A program made the translations under genes and the position numbers. Below, piece by piece: positions 46,926 to 57,886 of a stretch of 64,000 nucleotides of DNA. The stretch comes from Doris montereyensis. Taxonomy: Eukaryota > Mollusca > Gastropoda > Nudibranchia > Dorididae. The stretch is taken from positions 198,501-262,500 of the forward strand of contig JAXRKP010000337.1 in assembly GCA_037039925.1 (NCBI GenBank), given 5' to 3'. The notes beneath the pieces are model-generated. The model saw only the letters and a program-made list of their open reading frames with translations. It searched no databases and had not been told where the DNA came from. Position 1 is the stretch's first letter, and each line of letters begins with the position of its first letter.

Positions 46926-47176
46926 TGAAGGGGTCAGTTCAATAATTTACCTATGTCCATTTTTGAGAAAAACGAGACAGAGAAATAATCCTAGGGAATA
47001 AATGGCAATCACGCTTCCTGACAAGTGTGAAAATGATAAAATGAAAATACATCACGTTTACAGCCGTTTGAAATTTGGAATTCCCAAAGTCAACAATGCC
47101 AAAATCCATATGTTTTTGGCTTTTTCTCTAAATGACGTAATTGTGACTTAGGCACACTATTGAAATGACCCCTTCA
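46926..47176. mobile_element. MITE-like element with 19-bp terminal inverted repeats
   Basis: Left end tgaaggggtcagttcaata (46926-46944) and right end tattgaaatgaccccttca (47158-47176) are inverted copies with one mismatch. Weaker pairing continues inward (cctatgtc / gacttagg, gagaaaaa / ttttctc). The interior from about 46950 to 47110 matches 56563-56725 in the opposite orientation (e.g. cggctgtaaac, ccctaggattat). About 250 bp, non-coding: a non-autonomous DNA transposon. Confidence 0.8.
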
Positions 47177-47349
47177 ATTTATTGGCGACAAACTCAAAAA
47201 AGGAAAAGAGAGAAAAAAGAAAATAATTTTTTTCTCTCCATAGGACAGCACGGCCCTCCGTTACCCTGATTTTGGCAAGACAGAAAAAAGTCGTTACAGG
47301 TTGCAAGGCACTTGGAAGACGAGTTGGGAATAAAAAAAGAGAAGTGGTC

Positions 47350-47855
47350 ACCAGTGGGGTGGGGTGGGGTGGGCGGCTCTACATAGAGGCGGTGGGGCTC
47401 TACATAGGGGTGGGGTGGGCGGCTCTACATAGAGGCGGGAGCTCTACATAGAGGTGGGGTGGGAGGCTCTACATAGAGATGGGGTGGGCGGCTCTACATA
47501 GAGATGGGGTGGGCGGCTCTACATAGTGGGCGGCTCTACATAGAGATGGGGCGGGGGGGCTCTACATAGAGATGGGGTGGGAGGCTCTACATAGAGATGG
47601 GGTGGGCGGCTCTACATAGAGATGGGGTGGGAGGCTCTACAAGAATTTGGCGGCTCTACAATGGGGTGGGCGGCTCTACATAGAGATGGGGTGGCGGCTC
47701 TACATAGAGATGGGGTGGCGGCTCTACATAGAGATGGGGTGGGCGGCTCTACATAGAGTGGGGTGGGCGGTTCTACATAGAGATGGGGTGGGCGGCTCTA
47801 CATAGAGGTGGGGTGGGCGGCTCTACATAGAGGTGGGGTGGGCGGCTCTACATAG
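47350..47855. repeat. 25-bp G-rich minisatellite, about 20 copies
   Basis: The unit is ggggtgggcggctctacata, gagat. Copies vary in length by one to nine bases. Confidence 0.97.
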
Positions 47856-48389
47856 GAAAGGGAAACAAGAAATCACCGCCACACAACTGAGAGAGATGGA
47901 AAGGGAGACAAGTTTCCGTAATTTGCTGCCATATTTTGTAACCTCCAAAAACATGAGTGATGTAAGACTGTCCCAAGAAAGTCCAAAAACCCCAAAAATT
48001 AAGTTACATTTCTGCAGTAAACGACTTTTCCCCAACAAATACTTCCCCTCCTTTCAAATACAAACTTTATAGTCAAGACAAGTATGGAGTTTAGATTACT
48101 TTTACAAGACTTCCTGTCGCCAGTCTATTCCATGCTTCATAGAACAGCAGGTAGAATAACAGAACAAACTCAAAAACCAATAACCAAACCAAAAAGAACA
48201 AAACAAAAACCAGAATAAATCCAGAAGGATAGATGTCACTTCATCTAAAAGACAAAAACTCACAAAACATAAAACTAAAATTGTGTAAAATTTCATATGC
48301 AAAAAATGGACACTCCGTGATCTGACAGCCATACATGTAAAAATAAATAATTATCCATTATGCTTAATTTTGAGCTATACCTGTCATCC
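47856..48389. other. Unassigned stretch
   Basis: No supported exon, array or transposon. Confidence 0.5.
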
Positions 48390-48690
48390 AATGTATACTA
48401 TATTATATCTGTAATTCAATGTATACTATATTATATCTGTAATTCAATGTATACTATATTATATCTGTAATTCAACTATACTATATCTGTAATTCAATGT
48501 ATACTATATTATATCTGTAATTCAATGTATACTATATTATATCTGTAATTCAATGTATACTATATTATATCTGTAATTCAATGTATACTATATTATATCT
48601 GTAATTCAATTTATACTATATTATATCTGTAATTCAATGTATACTATATTATATCTGTAATTCAATGTATACTATATTACATGTACATCT
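48390..48690. repeat. 28-bp minisatellite, about 11 copies
   Basis: The unit is atctgtaattcaatgtatac, tatattat. Confidence 0.97.
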
Positions 48691-49146
48691 GTAGCTCAAC
48701 GTAAACTATATTACATCTGTGTATATTTTATCCTAATTGTAGTTCAATGAATACTATATATTATATTTTTTCCTTCGAAGCAGAGAATAGTGGTCAACAT
48801 ACACAGGTACAGTGTGATTAAAACAACGCCCAGAACTGTGTAGATCATGTAAGTTGATGGTTTGCACAATTTGTGTAATCATTGTAAACACATGGCTGTC
48901 AAGACATAAATATTAAGACTTACATTCAAGTTTTACAAGAAAAAACTCCCCAAAAAACAAAAACACTATGAACTTATCATCTATTGCTGACATTTTCTCT
49001 TCTAAGCAACGATGGACTCGCAGATGTGAAATTAAAAAAATCCTTATTAATAGGTTGGATCATCTTTGTGAATCTCTAATTCAGAATCGTGACTCAGATT
49101 TTTTTTCATCATTCTTTTTCTTTGGGTCCCATTCAATCCACTCTCA

Positions 49147-49152
49147 TTTATT
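49147..49152 (-). other. PXN: Candidate poly(A) signal of paxillin
   Basis: AATAAA on the minus strand, about 86 bases downstream of the paxillin stop codon. Plausible by position; other AATAAA hexamers exist further on. Confidence 0.45.
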
Positions 49153-49237
49153 CTTTCTTCGTCATCTTTATAACATCTTTAAAACATCTTTATATATCAT
49201 CGTCTTAAAAAAAAAAAAAAAAAAAGAAGAAGAAAAA

Positions 49238-49504
49238 TCAACCGAAGAGCTTGACGAAGCATGGATGGCAGTACGGCTTGTCGTTCTGCTCTTTAAACGT
49301 GCCCTTGTTCAGCTGCTTCAGGCAGAAGGCGCACACAAAATGTTCCGGGTGAAATTTCTTGAACATGGCCGTAATGCAACGTCCCGTGATGGGCTTTTCA
49401 CAGCTGGCACACAGGGACCCCTTTTTGGCATGGTAGTGAGTTTCACAGTATGGAAGTCCCTCGTAGTCGAAGAAGCTTCCGTTTCCAAAGGAAGCGCGGC
49501 AATC
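49238..49504 (-). CDS. PXN: Paxillin last exon (end of LIM3, LIM4)
   Basis: Acceptor ctctctctag. Encodes [88 protein letters not shown]. All LIM4 zinc ligands are present. Stop TGA at 49238-49240 (minus). Frame intact. Confidence 0.95.
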   Translation of the reverse strand, partial: DCRASFGNGSFFDYEGLPYCETHYHAKKGSLCASCEKPITGRCITAMFKKFHPEHFVCAFCLKQLNKGTFKEQNDKPYCHPCFVKLFG

Positions 49505-49505
49505 C

Positions 49506-49540
<35 letters not shown>

Positions 49541-52500
49541 ATAAGTTTTTAAAAAGATACTTGATTGTGACATGCCCAGGACACTCTGCTCTCTTTTTTT
49601 TAGCCAGGCAGACGGGGGGTGGGGGGGGGAAGGAGGGAGGGCGAGACGTTTTTTCTCTCTTTGTCTATTCTTATTTGTCTCGTCGTTGTTCATAAGCTAC
49701 AGGGATTCAATATTATTTTGTAGTCATTTTTCCTCTCTTTTGACAAGCCCTTTGTCTCGTTAATCATTCACAAATCCAAGGGAACTTACCCAACATACAA
49801 AACACTGTGGATGCCACTGTCGTGTCAAGGCGGAGATGTAGTTGTCCATGATTGGCTGAGCACAGCCACCACACCTTGGGGCAAACATCTGGAAATAGTC
49901 CTCTCTGTGGGCAAAGAGGACAAATTAAAGTTTTAGACTTTACTCCGGGAGATTCAAGATTTATATTACAGGAAGTTCTACTTTTGTTAGACATCATTTT
50001 TTCTTACAAAAACAGTCAAAACGTGGAATAATGTACAGTTCAAAACAAAAAAATTAAAAATATTAATTCTTGTAAAAACGCCATTGATATGGAGCTCTAT
50101 AACTTATAATAGTTGTATGATGAACGAATGAGCATTGTTCTTATTGATTACTGATGTTGAATCATTTTCAAAACTCCATGATTAATTAAAATGTATGGGG
50201 CATTTAAAGGTCAAATGACCTAAATAGCCTCTGACAGAAATGATAATGATATGACTTGAATTGTTATTTCCGCAGAACAAACTTAAATGAAATTTAATTT
50301 TGAAATTTGAAAATGGGAGTGAATGTATCCTCACAATGATAATGATATGACTTGAATTATTATTTCGGCAGAACAACACTTAAATGAAATTTAATTTTGA
50401 AATTTGAAAACGGGAGTGAATGTTATGCTGCTTTTGAGCACAAGAAATAGATGGACTTGATAGACACTTCACTTCTTATTGATCATCAAATAAATAAATA
50501 AAATCATAAAAAGATAAATAAATAAACTAAATAAATTTAAAGATATGTAAATAAACAAATAAATAAATAAATTTAAAAAATGAATCAATAAAATAAATAA
50601 CTACACACAAATTCATTCATCAATCAACAAATGAATATATCAATATTCCTATTCCTCAAGAGCTAATTTTAGCCAATGACATGTGTAACCTACTTGCAAT
50701 AGGCTTTGCCGTTCTTTTCATGGAAATCTTCTTCGCCAAAAGGATGGCCGCACTGGGCACACAAAAGAAATGTTCTGGGTGCCACATTTTCTCTAGGGCC
50801 GTGATACATTTCTGTAACACAAGATGGGAGAGGAGAGGGTGAGAGAGGGGTGGGGAGGGATGAGGAGAGGGTGGGGAGGAGGTGATGAGGAGAGGGTGGG
50901 GAGGAGGTGATGAGGGTGGGGAGGAGGTGATGAGGGAGAGGGTGGGGAGGAGGTGATGAGGGTGGGGGAGGAGGTGATGAGGGGGTGGGGAGGAGGTGAT
51001 GAGGGTGGGGAGGAGGTGAAGGAGAGGGTGGGAGGAGGGAGTGGAGGTGATGATGAGGAGGGTGGGGAGGAGGTGATGAGGAGAGGGGGGGAGGAGGTGA
51101 TGAGGGGGTGGGGAGGAGGTGATGAGGGTGGGGAGGAGGTGATGAGGGTGGGAGGAGGTAATGATGAGGGTGGGGAGGAGGTGATGAGGGTGGGGAGGAG
51201 GAGGGTGATGAGGAGAGGGTGGGGAGGAGGTGATGAGAGGGTGGGGAGGAGGTGATGAGGGTGGGGAGGAGGTGATGAGGAGGGAGGTGATGGGGGAGGA
51301 GGTGATGAGGAGAGGATGGGGAGGAGGTGATGAGGGTGGGAGGAGGTGATGAGGGTGGGGAGGAGGGTGATGAGGAGAGGGTGGGGAGGGAGGTGATGAG
51401 AGAGAGGGTGGGGAGGAGGTGATGAGGAGAGGGAGAGGTGATGAGGAGAGGGTGGGGAGGAGGTGAAAGGAAGGGTGGGGAGGAGCTGATGAGGGTAGAC
51501 AAGGTGATGAGGGTGGGGAGGGAGGTGATGAGGAGGGGGTGGGAGGAGGTGATGAGGGTGGGGAGGAGGTGATGAGGAAGTGGGGAGGAGGTGATGAAGG
51601 GTGGGAGGAGGTGATGATGAAAGTTATCATTTGATGAGAGGGTGGGGAGGAGGTGATGATGAAAATGGGGAGGAGGTTTGATAACAAAGGTAAGGACAGG
51701 GTGGGGAGGAGGTGATGAGGAGAAGGCAGAGGTAACATAAGTCAAACAAATGAAAGCTATCCATTAGACAATAAGAATGTTGCCCAATCTTTTATCAATA
51801 CGCAAGTCTTACTCTAACAAAAGCAAATTGTAGCTTTAACATTAACATGTTAGAGTCTTACTTTGATAACAAAGCTAAACATGAAAGTTATCATTTCATA
51901 ACAAAGCTAAACATGAAAATTATCATTTCATAACAAAGCTAAACATGAAAGTTATCATTTCATAACAAAGCTAAACATGAAAGTTATCATTTCATAACAA
52001 AGCTAAACATGAAAGTTATCATTTCATAACAAAGCTCAATCCATGAAAGTTATCATTTCATAACAAAGCTAAACATGAAAGTTATCATTTCATAACAAAG
52101 CTAAACATGAAAGTTATCATTTCATAACACTGCTAAACATGAAAGTTATCATTTCATAACAAAGCCTGCCAGCTGATCATTTCATAACAAAGCTAAACAT
52201 GAAAGTTATCATTTCCTAACAAATTTAATGTAAGCCAATCCGGAAAACTTTTCTTTCTCCATTTTGACTTAATGTTTTGTGTTTACATTAGGCGGTAGTC
52301 ATCTTGCTTTGTGTGTTCAACTTCCTCTCCACTGTAGCAAATTTGTTTATTTTCTGACTTTGCCATCTTGTGTTCTATTCTAAAAATTTAGAATCGGTTG
52401 CCTGACTTTTAATCTTGCCACTACCTTCATTTAGAATATTGCTGCCCTGACTTTTAATCTTGTGTTCTATTCTAAATTTAGAATATTGCCTGACTTTTAA

Positions 52501-55500
52501 TCTTGTGTTCTATTCTAAATTTAGAATATTGCCTGACTTTTAATCTTGTGTTCTATTCTAAATTTAGAATATTGCCTGACTTTTAATCTTGTGTTCTATT
52601 CTAAATTTAGAATATTGCCTGACTTTTAATCTTGTGTTCTATTCTAAATTTAGAACATTGCCTGACTTTTAATCTTGTGTTCTATTCTAAATTTAGAACA
52701 TTGCCTGACCTTTAATCTTGTGTTCTATTCTAAATTTAGAATATTGCCTGACTTTTTAATCTTGTGTTCTATTCTAAATTTAGAACATTGCCTGACCTTT
52801 AATCTTGTATTCAATTCTGAATTTAGAACATTGCCTGACTTTTAATCTTGTGTTCTATTCTAAATTTAGAACATTGCCTGACTTTTAATCTTGTGTTCTA
52901 TTCTAAATTTAGAACATTTGCCTGACTTTTAATCTTGTGTTCTATTCTAAATTTAGAATATTGCCTGACTTTTAATCTTGTGTTCTATTCTAAATTTAGA
53001 ATATTGCTCTGAGTTTTAATCTTGTGTTCTATTCTAAATTTAGAATATTGCCTGACTTTTAATCTTGTATTCAATTCTAAATTTAGAACATTGCCTGACT
53101 TTTAATCTTGTATTCTATTCTAAATTTAGAACATTGCTGACCTTTAATCTTGTATTCAATTCTTAATTTTAGAACATTGCCTGACTTTTAATCTTGTGTT
53201 CAATTCTTAATTTAGAATATTGCCTGAGTTTTAATCTTGTATTCAATTCTAAATTTAGAATATAGCCTGACCTTTAATCTTGTATTCAATTCTAAATTTA
53301 GAATATTGCCTGACCTTTAATCTTGTATTCAATTCTTAATTTAGAACATTGCCTGACCTTTAATCATTGTAGCTTCAAAAAAAATTTAGAACTTAGAAGC
53401 TTGAACAGTGAGGACCTCCATTGTATTGTCGGTTTCTTAATTTAGGACTTTCAGCGGAGGTTTTAATTCTTGGTTTATTCAGTTTAAATTTAGAAGGGTT
53501 AATCAAAACTTGTGAACCTCCTGTGACCAATTTTCATTCTATGAACATTGCTTGAATTCTAATCTTACAAGACAAATTGATGAGAAAGTGAATCTCAGCT
53601 TACATCAACAATGGGACATTAGACATCTGGGTGCAAAAAGAATGGTAGTCCGTCTCACAGTAGGCCATTCCGTCTCTCATAGAAATTCCGGGTGCCCAGC
53701 GACCTGCAGTTGGCAGGTGAAATGTTTGTGAGGTCTGACCCAGGGCAGCTATCAGCTACGGATGGAAGGAAGGAAAGAAAGAATGAATTAATCAATTAAA
53801 ACCAATATTTAAAAAAATAAATAAACAAATGGATACCATGAGAGGTGCTATCCTTCCTTTTATGGAAATAATACAAACCTACCATTATAAACTGTTCAAA
53901 ATTAAGTGAAAGAATAAGTTTGTTTCGTTGAAAATGCTGAGGAAAGTTACAATGGGGATCAAAAGGCTTACATCAACAATGAGTGCCATTCAGCCACAAA
54001 CAAAAAAGAAATAAGTAGGAAGAATGAACATCAAATCTCGAAGAAGAAAATAAAAATACGGAAAATTTCAAATATTGTATCCCAGGGCAGCTTCAGCTAA
54101 AACCATAAACTCCTTTCTAATTTAAAAATATATTACAAAATAAACTGTATCAAAATATGGAAATAATACACGAGAACAAAGCTATGAGAAGAAAAACGTT
54201 GAATATATGAGAACAAAGCTACCACAAAAACAATAAAGGAAGAACAAGAACAAAAACTAAGAACAAAATGAGAAAAAACTATGAGAATTTCAAATATTGT
54301 ATCCTTGCTTTCCTGAAAACAAAACTAGAACAAAGCTAAAAGCTAGCACTTGAACAAAAAAGAATAATGTAGAGAACAAAGCTATGAGAAGAAAAGCTAT
54401 GAGAACAAAGCTAGAACAAAACTATGAGAACAAAACTAGGAGAACAAAAACTAGAATGAGAATAAAGCTATGAAAACAAAACTATGAGAACAAAGCTATA
54501 AAAAACAAAGCTAGAACAAAGCTATGAGAACAAAGCTGAGAACAAAACTAGGAAAACAAAGCTAGAACAAAGCTATGAAAAACAAAGCTAGAACAAAGCT
54601 AAAAAACAAGCTAGAAGGAAGGTAGAACAAAGCTAGAACAAAAACAGAAAACAAAGCTAGAACAAAATTATGAGAACAAAGCTACGAGAGGAAAGGTAGG
54701 AGAACAAAGGAACAAAATGAGGCCACAGAAGGAGAGAACAAAGCTAGAACAAAGCTATGAAAGGTAGGGAGAACAAAGCTAGAACAAAGCTATGAGAACA
54801 AAGCTATGAGAACAAAGCTATGAGAACAAAACTATGAGAACAAAACTATGAGAACAAAACTATGAGAACAAAGCTATGAGAACAAAACTATGAGAACAAA
54901 ACTATGAGAACAAAGCTATGAGAACAAAACTATGAGAACAAAGCTATGAGAACAAAGCTATGAGAACAAAGCTATTAGAATAAAGCTATGAGAATAAAGC
55001 TATGAGAACAAAACTATGAGAACAAAGCTATGAGAACATGAGAACAAAGCTATGAGAACAAAGCTATGAGAACAAAGCTATGAGAACAAAACTATGAGAA
55101 CAAAACTATGAGAACAAAATTATGAGAACAAAACTATGAGAAGAAAACTATGAGAAGAAAGGTATGAGAACAAAACTATGAGAACAAAACTATGAGAAGA
55201 AAGGTAGGAGAACAATACTCTGTCCTACCTGTCCAACAATGGGTTTGTTGCAGGCGGCACACACTCCCTTCTGCTTGGTGTTCACTCCCTGCTTGTTCAT
55301 GTCCGACTGCAAATCTCCCAGCATGCTCTCCAGCTGGCCATTCTCTCCCTGGGGAGAGAAAACCTGCGTTTCCGCACCCAGCGATGTGGCCGAACTTCGA
55401 ATTGGAAATGGTTCGGCTTTTCATTGGTTTGAAGCGTAGGCTGGTTCCAGGTTCGGATCCGACACTGTAGCCGAGTCCTTGTTTTGGATCTGAGGACAGG

Positions 55501-57837
55501 AACAACAGAACTTACGATCTAGTAGCCCTGACCCACTTCAACCCAAACTTTCTTCAGTAACACCCCCACTCAATGCTCATAACTTGATGACTTGAAAATT
55601 CCAAATTTGACCCCCAAAAAAATCACAACTAAAACAAAACAAAACTTTACAACCAAACACGTATGAATGAAATCTTAAATGCCCTCTTGAACATCTGAAA
55701 TCTTAAATGCCCTCTTGAACAACTGAAATCTTAAATGCCCTCTTGAACATCTGAAATCTTAAATGCCCTCTTGAACATCTGAAATCTTAAATGCCCTCTT
55801 GAACATCTGAAATCTCAACGCTCCAGTCTAGGTAGTGTCCTACACATGACTGGCAATGGCGAATAAAACAAACGTCCCATTGACAACCGTCCCATTGACA
55901 GACTGTCCCATTGACAGACCTTCCAGAAATCTTTCTCTGGCATCAACCCCTGGATTAAAGTTACATGTAAAAGTGAAGTAACGTAAGTCCCATACTCAGA
56001 TTTGAGTGCTCCTGATTTTTCTATGCACACTGCATAGTGCGGCTGTTAGCCATTGCTTTCCACATCAACTGTGTAGCTATGTAGGTAGCAGAAATAGACA
56101 ACCGACCATTGCAAAAACTCAAAACTCCCAAACCACCGTCCCTGGGCGTCTTTTGACTTTAAGTGATTAACATGATGGAGACAGATTTTGTGAAAGAGAT
56201 GAATTTATCCAAACTGACCTTGAACTCTGACAGTGACATCATGAGGTCGTCCAGCTCTTTGGTAGCCGTTGAGGCAGACTGCAAGGGAAGGAGGAGGAAG
56301 AGGAAGTAGAGGAGTGCACTCCGGTGTAGACTCCCTGAGAGTTGTCCGCGTTCTGGCAATGGTAGTGGTTACCTGCCCCTACTTCTTGGTATGTTGGATC
56401 CACTGGGAACCTGAGATTGAAGGAAAGAGAAGAAAAAATAGACAAAGTTCTTCTTTTCGGAGGTAACTAACTAATGAACTCAAACTGAGATTGAAGGAAA
56501 GAGAAGAAAAAATAGACAAAGTTCTTCTTTTTCGTGGTAACTAACTAATGTGCCCAAAACAATGGACTTTGGCACTGTTGGCTTTGGGTATTCCAGGTTT
56601 TAAACGGCTGTAAACATGACGTATTTTCATCCTATCATTTTCACACTTTTCAGGAAGCATGATTTCCATTTAGTCCCTAGGATTATCTCTCAGTCTCATT
56701 TTTCACGAAAATGGACAAAGGCACACCATTGAAATTAATACTGTCAGTTTTTAATTCAACAGCTTCTTGACAATCCAAATTTGATCTGAAAGTGATATGA
56801 TTAATTCTACTTTCAAAGTCTACAAAGCTACTGCTGAGGTTTAAGTTTCCATCCCCTCCTCCTCTCACTCTTTCCCTCACTCTTGTCTTTTCTCTCCAAA
56901 TAAAATGTCTTCTCCTTAAATGGAATTTAATTTGAGCATGATGATAATTAGATTAGCTTTCTGTATTTAATTTGACTGATGATAATAAGATTAGATTTCT
57001 GTAATTAATTTGACTGTGATGATAATTAGATTAGCTCTCTGCGTTTAATTTGACTGTGATGATAATTAGATTAGCTTTCTGTGTTTCTACGAATGACTGG
57101 CATCCCTGTTAACTAGATTTGACCTTGTACTGCATTCTACCAAAGCAGGGGAGAATACCTTGAATGTCCCCATTCGTGCTCTTCACTCTAGTGAAAGAGC
57201 CTTTGGGCAGCTTTCGCAGCAAGGTTATGAGAGGTCAAAACGCACAACAAAACCCCTACCCCTCCCAAGCCTTTCTCTTCTTTATTTGAAATTTACCCCT
57301 TTCTCCATTGCAGTGATCTCAGGGTCCTCCGAAGCCATTCTAAATCACCACTGATGGTGTAGTAGTAGAATTCCTTCCAAAGAGCCGGTTTCAGTAGCGT
57401 GAAGTGGAACAGGTGACAACAATAATTACCTCCTGGACAGGACGCTAGTCTGACGCAGGTTCTTTACTTCAAGCTAGTGCTTGTACCCATTTTGCACCTG
57501 GGTGGTTGAGTGGGGGAAATGTGGGGGAAATGTGGGGGAAATGTGGGGGAAATGTGTGTTTAGTGTCTTTTCCCAAGGAACACGACATCGGGCCCAATTT
57601 TACCAGGATTCGAACTGGAGATTTCATGATCACCAGTTGGTTAGCCTAACCACTCGTCACCTGCTTGTGGTGAAGGTGGCATTAACCGGCGGGTCTCACC
57701 TTGGCGTGCTTTCCAACTGGTCCAGCAGACTGTCCACCGTGTTCCTCTGTTCGGGTCTGGGGGAAACACCTGGCTTGGGGGCCACAGGGGTGGGGCCTGT
57801 TTCTGTACACCGTTGACCACTACCGGGATGTCATTCA
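49238..57837 (-). CDS. PXN: Paxillin (focal adhesion adaptor), 3' exons
   Basis: Paxillin couples integrin adhesions to FAK, vinculin and actin regulators through LD motifs and four LIM domains. The minus strand shows, in order, LD3 ([13 protein letters not shown]), LD4 ([14 protein letters not shown]), LD5 ([15 protein letters not shown]), LIM1 (starting [11 protein letters not shown]) to LIM4, ending [17 protein letters not shown]. Six exons with GT-AG junctions are placed. LD1, LD2 and the start codon are missing, so the gene continues beyond 57.8 kb, perhaps past the window. The last two exons are intact. The LIM2 exon has a duplicated dinucleotide, the LIM1/2 exon is about 22 bases short with several shifts, the LD5 exon has one in-frame TGA, and the LD3 and LD4 exons each need one extra base. 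Hic-5/leupaxin relatives share this layout; LD3-LD5 order and sequence favour paxillin. Confidence 0.9.
49505..49540. repeat. (AG)n microsatellite
   Basis: About 15 units directly upstream (minus strand CT-rich) of the last paxillin exon, serving as its pyrimidine tract. Confidence 0.93.
49790..49904 (-). CDS. PXN: Paxillin exon (end of LIM2, first half of LIM3)
   Basis: Acceptor gcccacag, donor tgg|gtaagt. Encodes [42 protein letters not shown] and H-P-Q-C-F-V-C are zinc ligands of LIM3. Frame intact; phases 2 and 0 match the neighbours. Confidence 0.95.
50200..50420. repeat. ~108-bp unit, 2 copies
   Basis: atgataatgatatgacttga, att(g)ttatttcc/ggcagaaca, then aatgaaatttaattttgaaa and gggagtgaatgt, twice. 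Paxillin intron. An (AAAT)-rich tract follows at 50485-50600. Confidence 0.93.
50694..50811 (-). CDS. PXN: Paxillin exon (LIM2), two-base insertion
   Basis: Acceptor cttgtgttacag, donor tgcaa|gtaggt. Frame 1 gives [17 protein letters not shown]. After an extra CA (plus strand 50759-50764, cacaca), the next frame gives [22 protein letters not shown]. Removing two bases joins them as H-F-F-C-A-Q-C-G, the normal LIM2 spacing. Confidence 0.9.
50822..51735. repeat. ~20-bp polypurine G-rich minisatellite, about 45 copies
   Basis: The unit is ggtggggaggaggtgatgag with agagg and variable insertions. Plus strand is nearly all purine; minus strand, the paxillin sense strand, is C/T-rich. It begins 11 bases from the LIM2 exon acceptor. 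Many GGGG/GG runs allow G-quadruplexes on the plus strand. Confidence 0.97.
51865..52220. repeat. 32-bp minisatellite, about 11 copies
   Basis: The unit is aacaaagctaaacatgaaag, ttatcatttcat. Confidence 0.96.
52395..53370. repeat. 43-bp minisatellite, about 22 copies
   Basis: The unit is attgcctgacttttaatctt, gtgttctattctaaatttag, aat. Rightward copies use tattcaattc. Copies decay towards 53400-53560. Confidence 0.96.
53604..53755 (-). CDS. PXN: Paxillin exon (LIM1 second half, LIM2 start), damaged
   Basis: Donor gttgat|gtaag; likely acceptor catccgtag. Pieces in different frames match LIM1: IAALGQT, then [30 protein letters not shown]. The W-H-P-E-H segment and the second Cys of the LIM2 C-x-x-C are incomplete. 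The exon is about 22 bases shorter than a full version would need, with at least four separate small losses. Confidence 0.8.
53756..54180. other. Paxillin intron, no array
   Basis: AT-rich intron. The words ggcttacatcaacaatg (53963) and cccagggcagct (54082) echo the two edges of the adjacent exon (53599 and 53738), hinting at a small duplication. No coding frame seen in it. Confidence 0.4.
54180..55215. repeat. 14-bp minisatellite, about 60-70 copies
   Basis: The unit is gagaacaaagctat with aaaact variants. Irregular at the left, regular from 54780. It ends 14 bases from the donor of the LD5 exon. Confidence 0.96.
55229..55489 (-). CDS. PXN: Paxillin exon (LD5 and start of LIM1), in-frame TGA
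   Basis: Acceptor tcctgtcctcag, donor gga-cag|gtagga; 261 bases, phase 0 at both ends. Frame: [22 protein letters not shown]-stop, [64 protein letters not shown]. The TGA is at 55421-55423. The I-Q after the LD4 exon's S-E-F-K agrees with vertebrate paxillin (S-D-F-K-I-Q). A shorter exon from 55348 (acceptor tctccccag) would avoid the stop. Confidence 0.85.
55660..55815. repeat. 28-bp minisatellite, about 5 copies
   Basis: The unit is gaaatcttaaatgccctctt, gaacatct. Paxillin intron. A triplicate gtcccattgacagac follows near 55876-55920. Confidence 0.95.
56219..56410 (-). CDS. PXN: Paxillin exon (Ser-rich linker and LD4)
   Basis: The secure part is 56219-56278: [20 protein letters not shown], donor aag|gtcagt, phase 0. 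Upstream to 56410 (acceptor caatctcag), a frame one base off is open: [40 protein letters not shown]. One missing base in the C/T-rich run near 56280-56300 would join them in the same exon, and the total phase with the LD3 exon then fits. Alternatively, a 38-base exon 56373-56410 and a separate LD4 exon with acceptor ttcccttgcag. Confidence 0.8.
56425..56550. repeat. ~78-bp unit, 2 copies
   Basis: tgagattgaaggaaagagaa, gaaaaaatagacaaagttct, tcttttcg..ggtaactaact, repeated. Lies directly upstream of the LD4 exon acceptor (minus strand). Confidence 0.93.
56555..56740. mobile_element. Second copy of the MITE at 46926, opposite orientation, ends degraded
   Basis: ttggctttgggtattccagg, aaacggctgtaaacatgacg, cacttttcaggaagcatgat and ccctaggattat match the reverse complement of 46960-47100. 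Paxillin intron. Confidence 0.75.
56905..57085. repeat. ~40-bp minisatellite, about 4 copies
   Basis: The unit is tttaatttgactgtgatgat, aattagattagctttctgtg. Confidence 0.93.
57270..57345 (+). mobile_element. SINE-like family 3, short fragment
   Basis: gaaatttacccctttctcca, ttgcagtgatctcagggt matches the start of the 44083 copy. Confidence 0.55.
57385..57665 (-). mobile_element. SINE family 2, reverse
   Basis: Minus strand: gagtggttaggctaaccaac, ccagttcgaatcctgg, gtgttccttgggaaaagaca, caggtgggta-like and cacctgttccacttcacgct. A four-fold ggggaaatgt repeat (57515-57555) has expanded inside its body. Adjacent to the LD3 exon donor. Confidence 0.85.
57700..57837 (-). CDS. PXN: Paxillin exon (LD3), one-base loss
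   Basis: Acceptor tgtcatttcag, donor ccaag|gtgaga. Frame 1 gives [10 protein letters not shown]. Then, after one missing base near 57806-57810, [46 protein letters not shown] matches the LD3 consensus (vertebrate V-E-S-L-L-D-E-L-E-S). 138 bases; one extra makes the phases agree. Confidence 0.85.
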
Positions 57838-57886
57838 CTGAAATGACAAAGAAAAGAACAAAACCCCAAATAAATAAATAATGTCT

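Noticed and set aside
48968..49552. 194-codon plus-strand frame
   Set aside because: Its second half is the reverse strand of the paxillin last exon and its first half is low complexity; splice sites and homology lie on the minus strand.
50656..51745. Two overlapping minus-strand frames of about 350 codons rich in Pro, Ser and His
   Set aside because: They are translations of the polypyrimidine side of the 20-bp minisatellite. Only their last ~40 codons are real (paxillin LIM2 exon).
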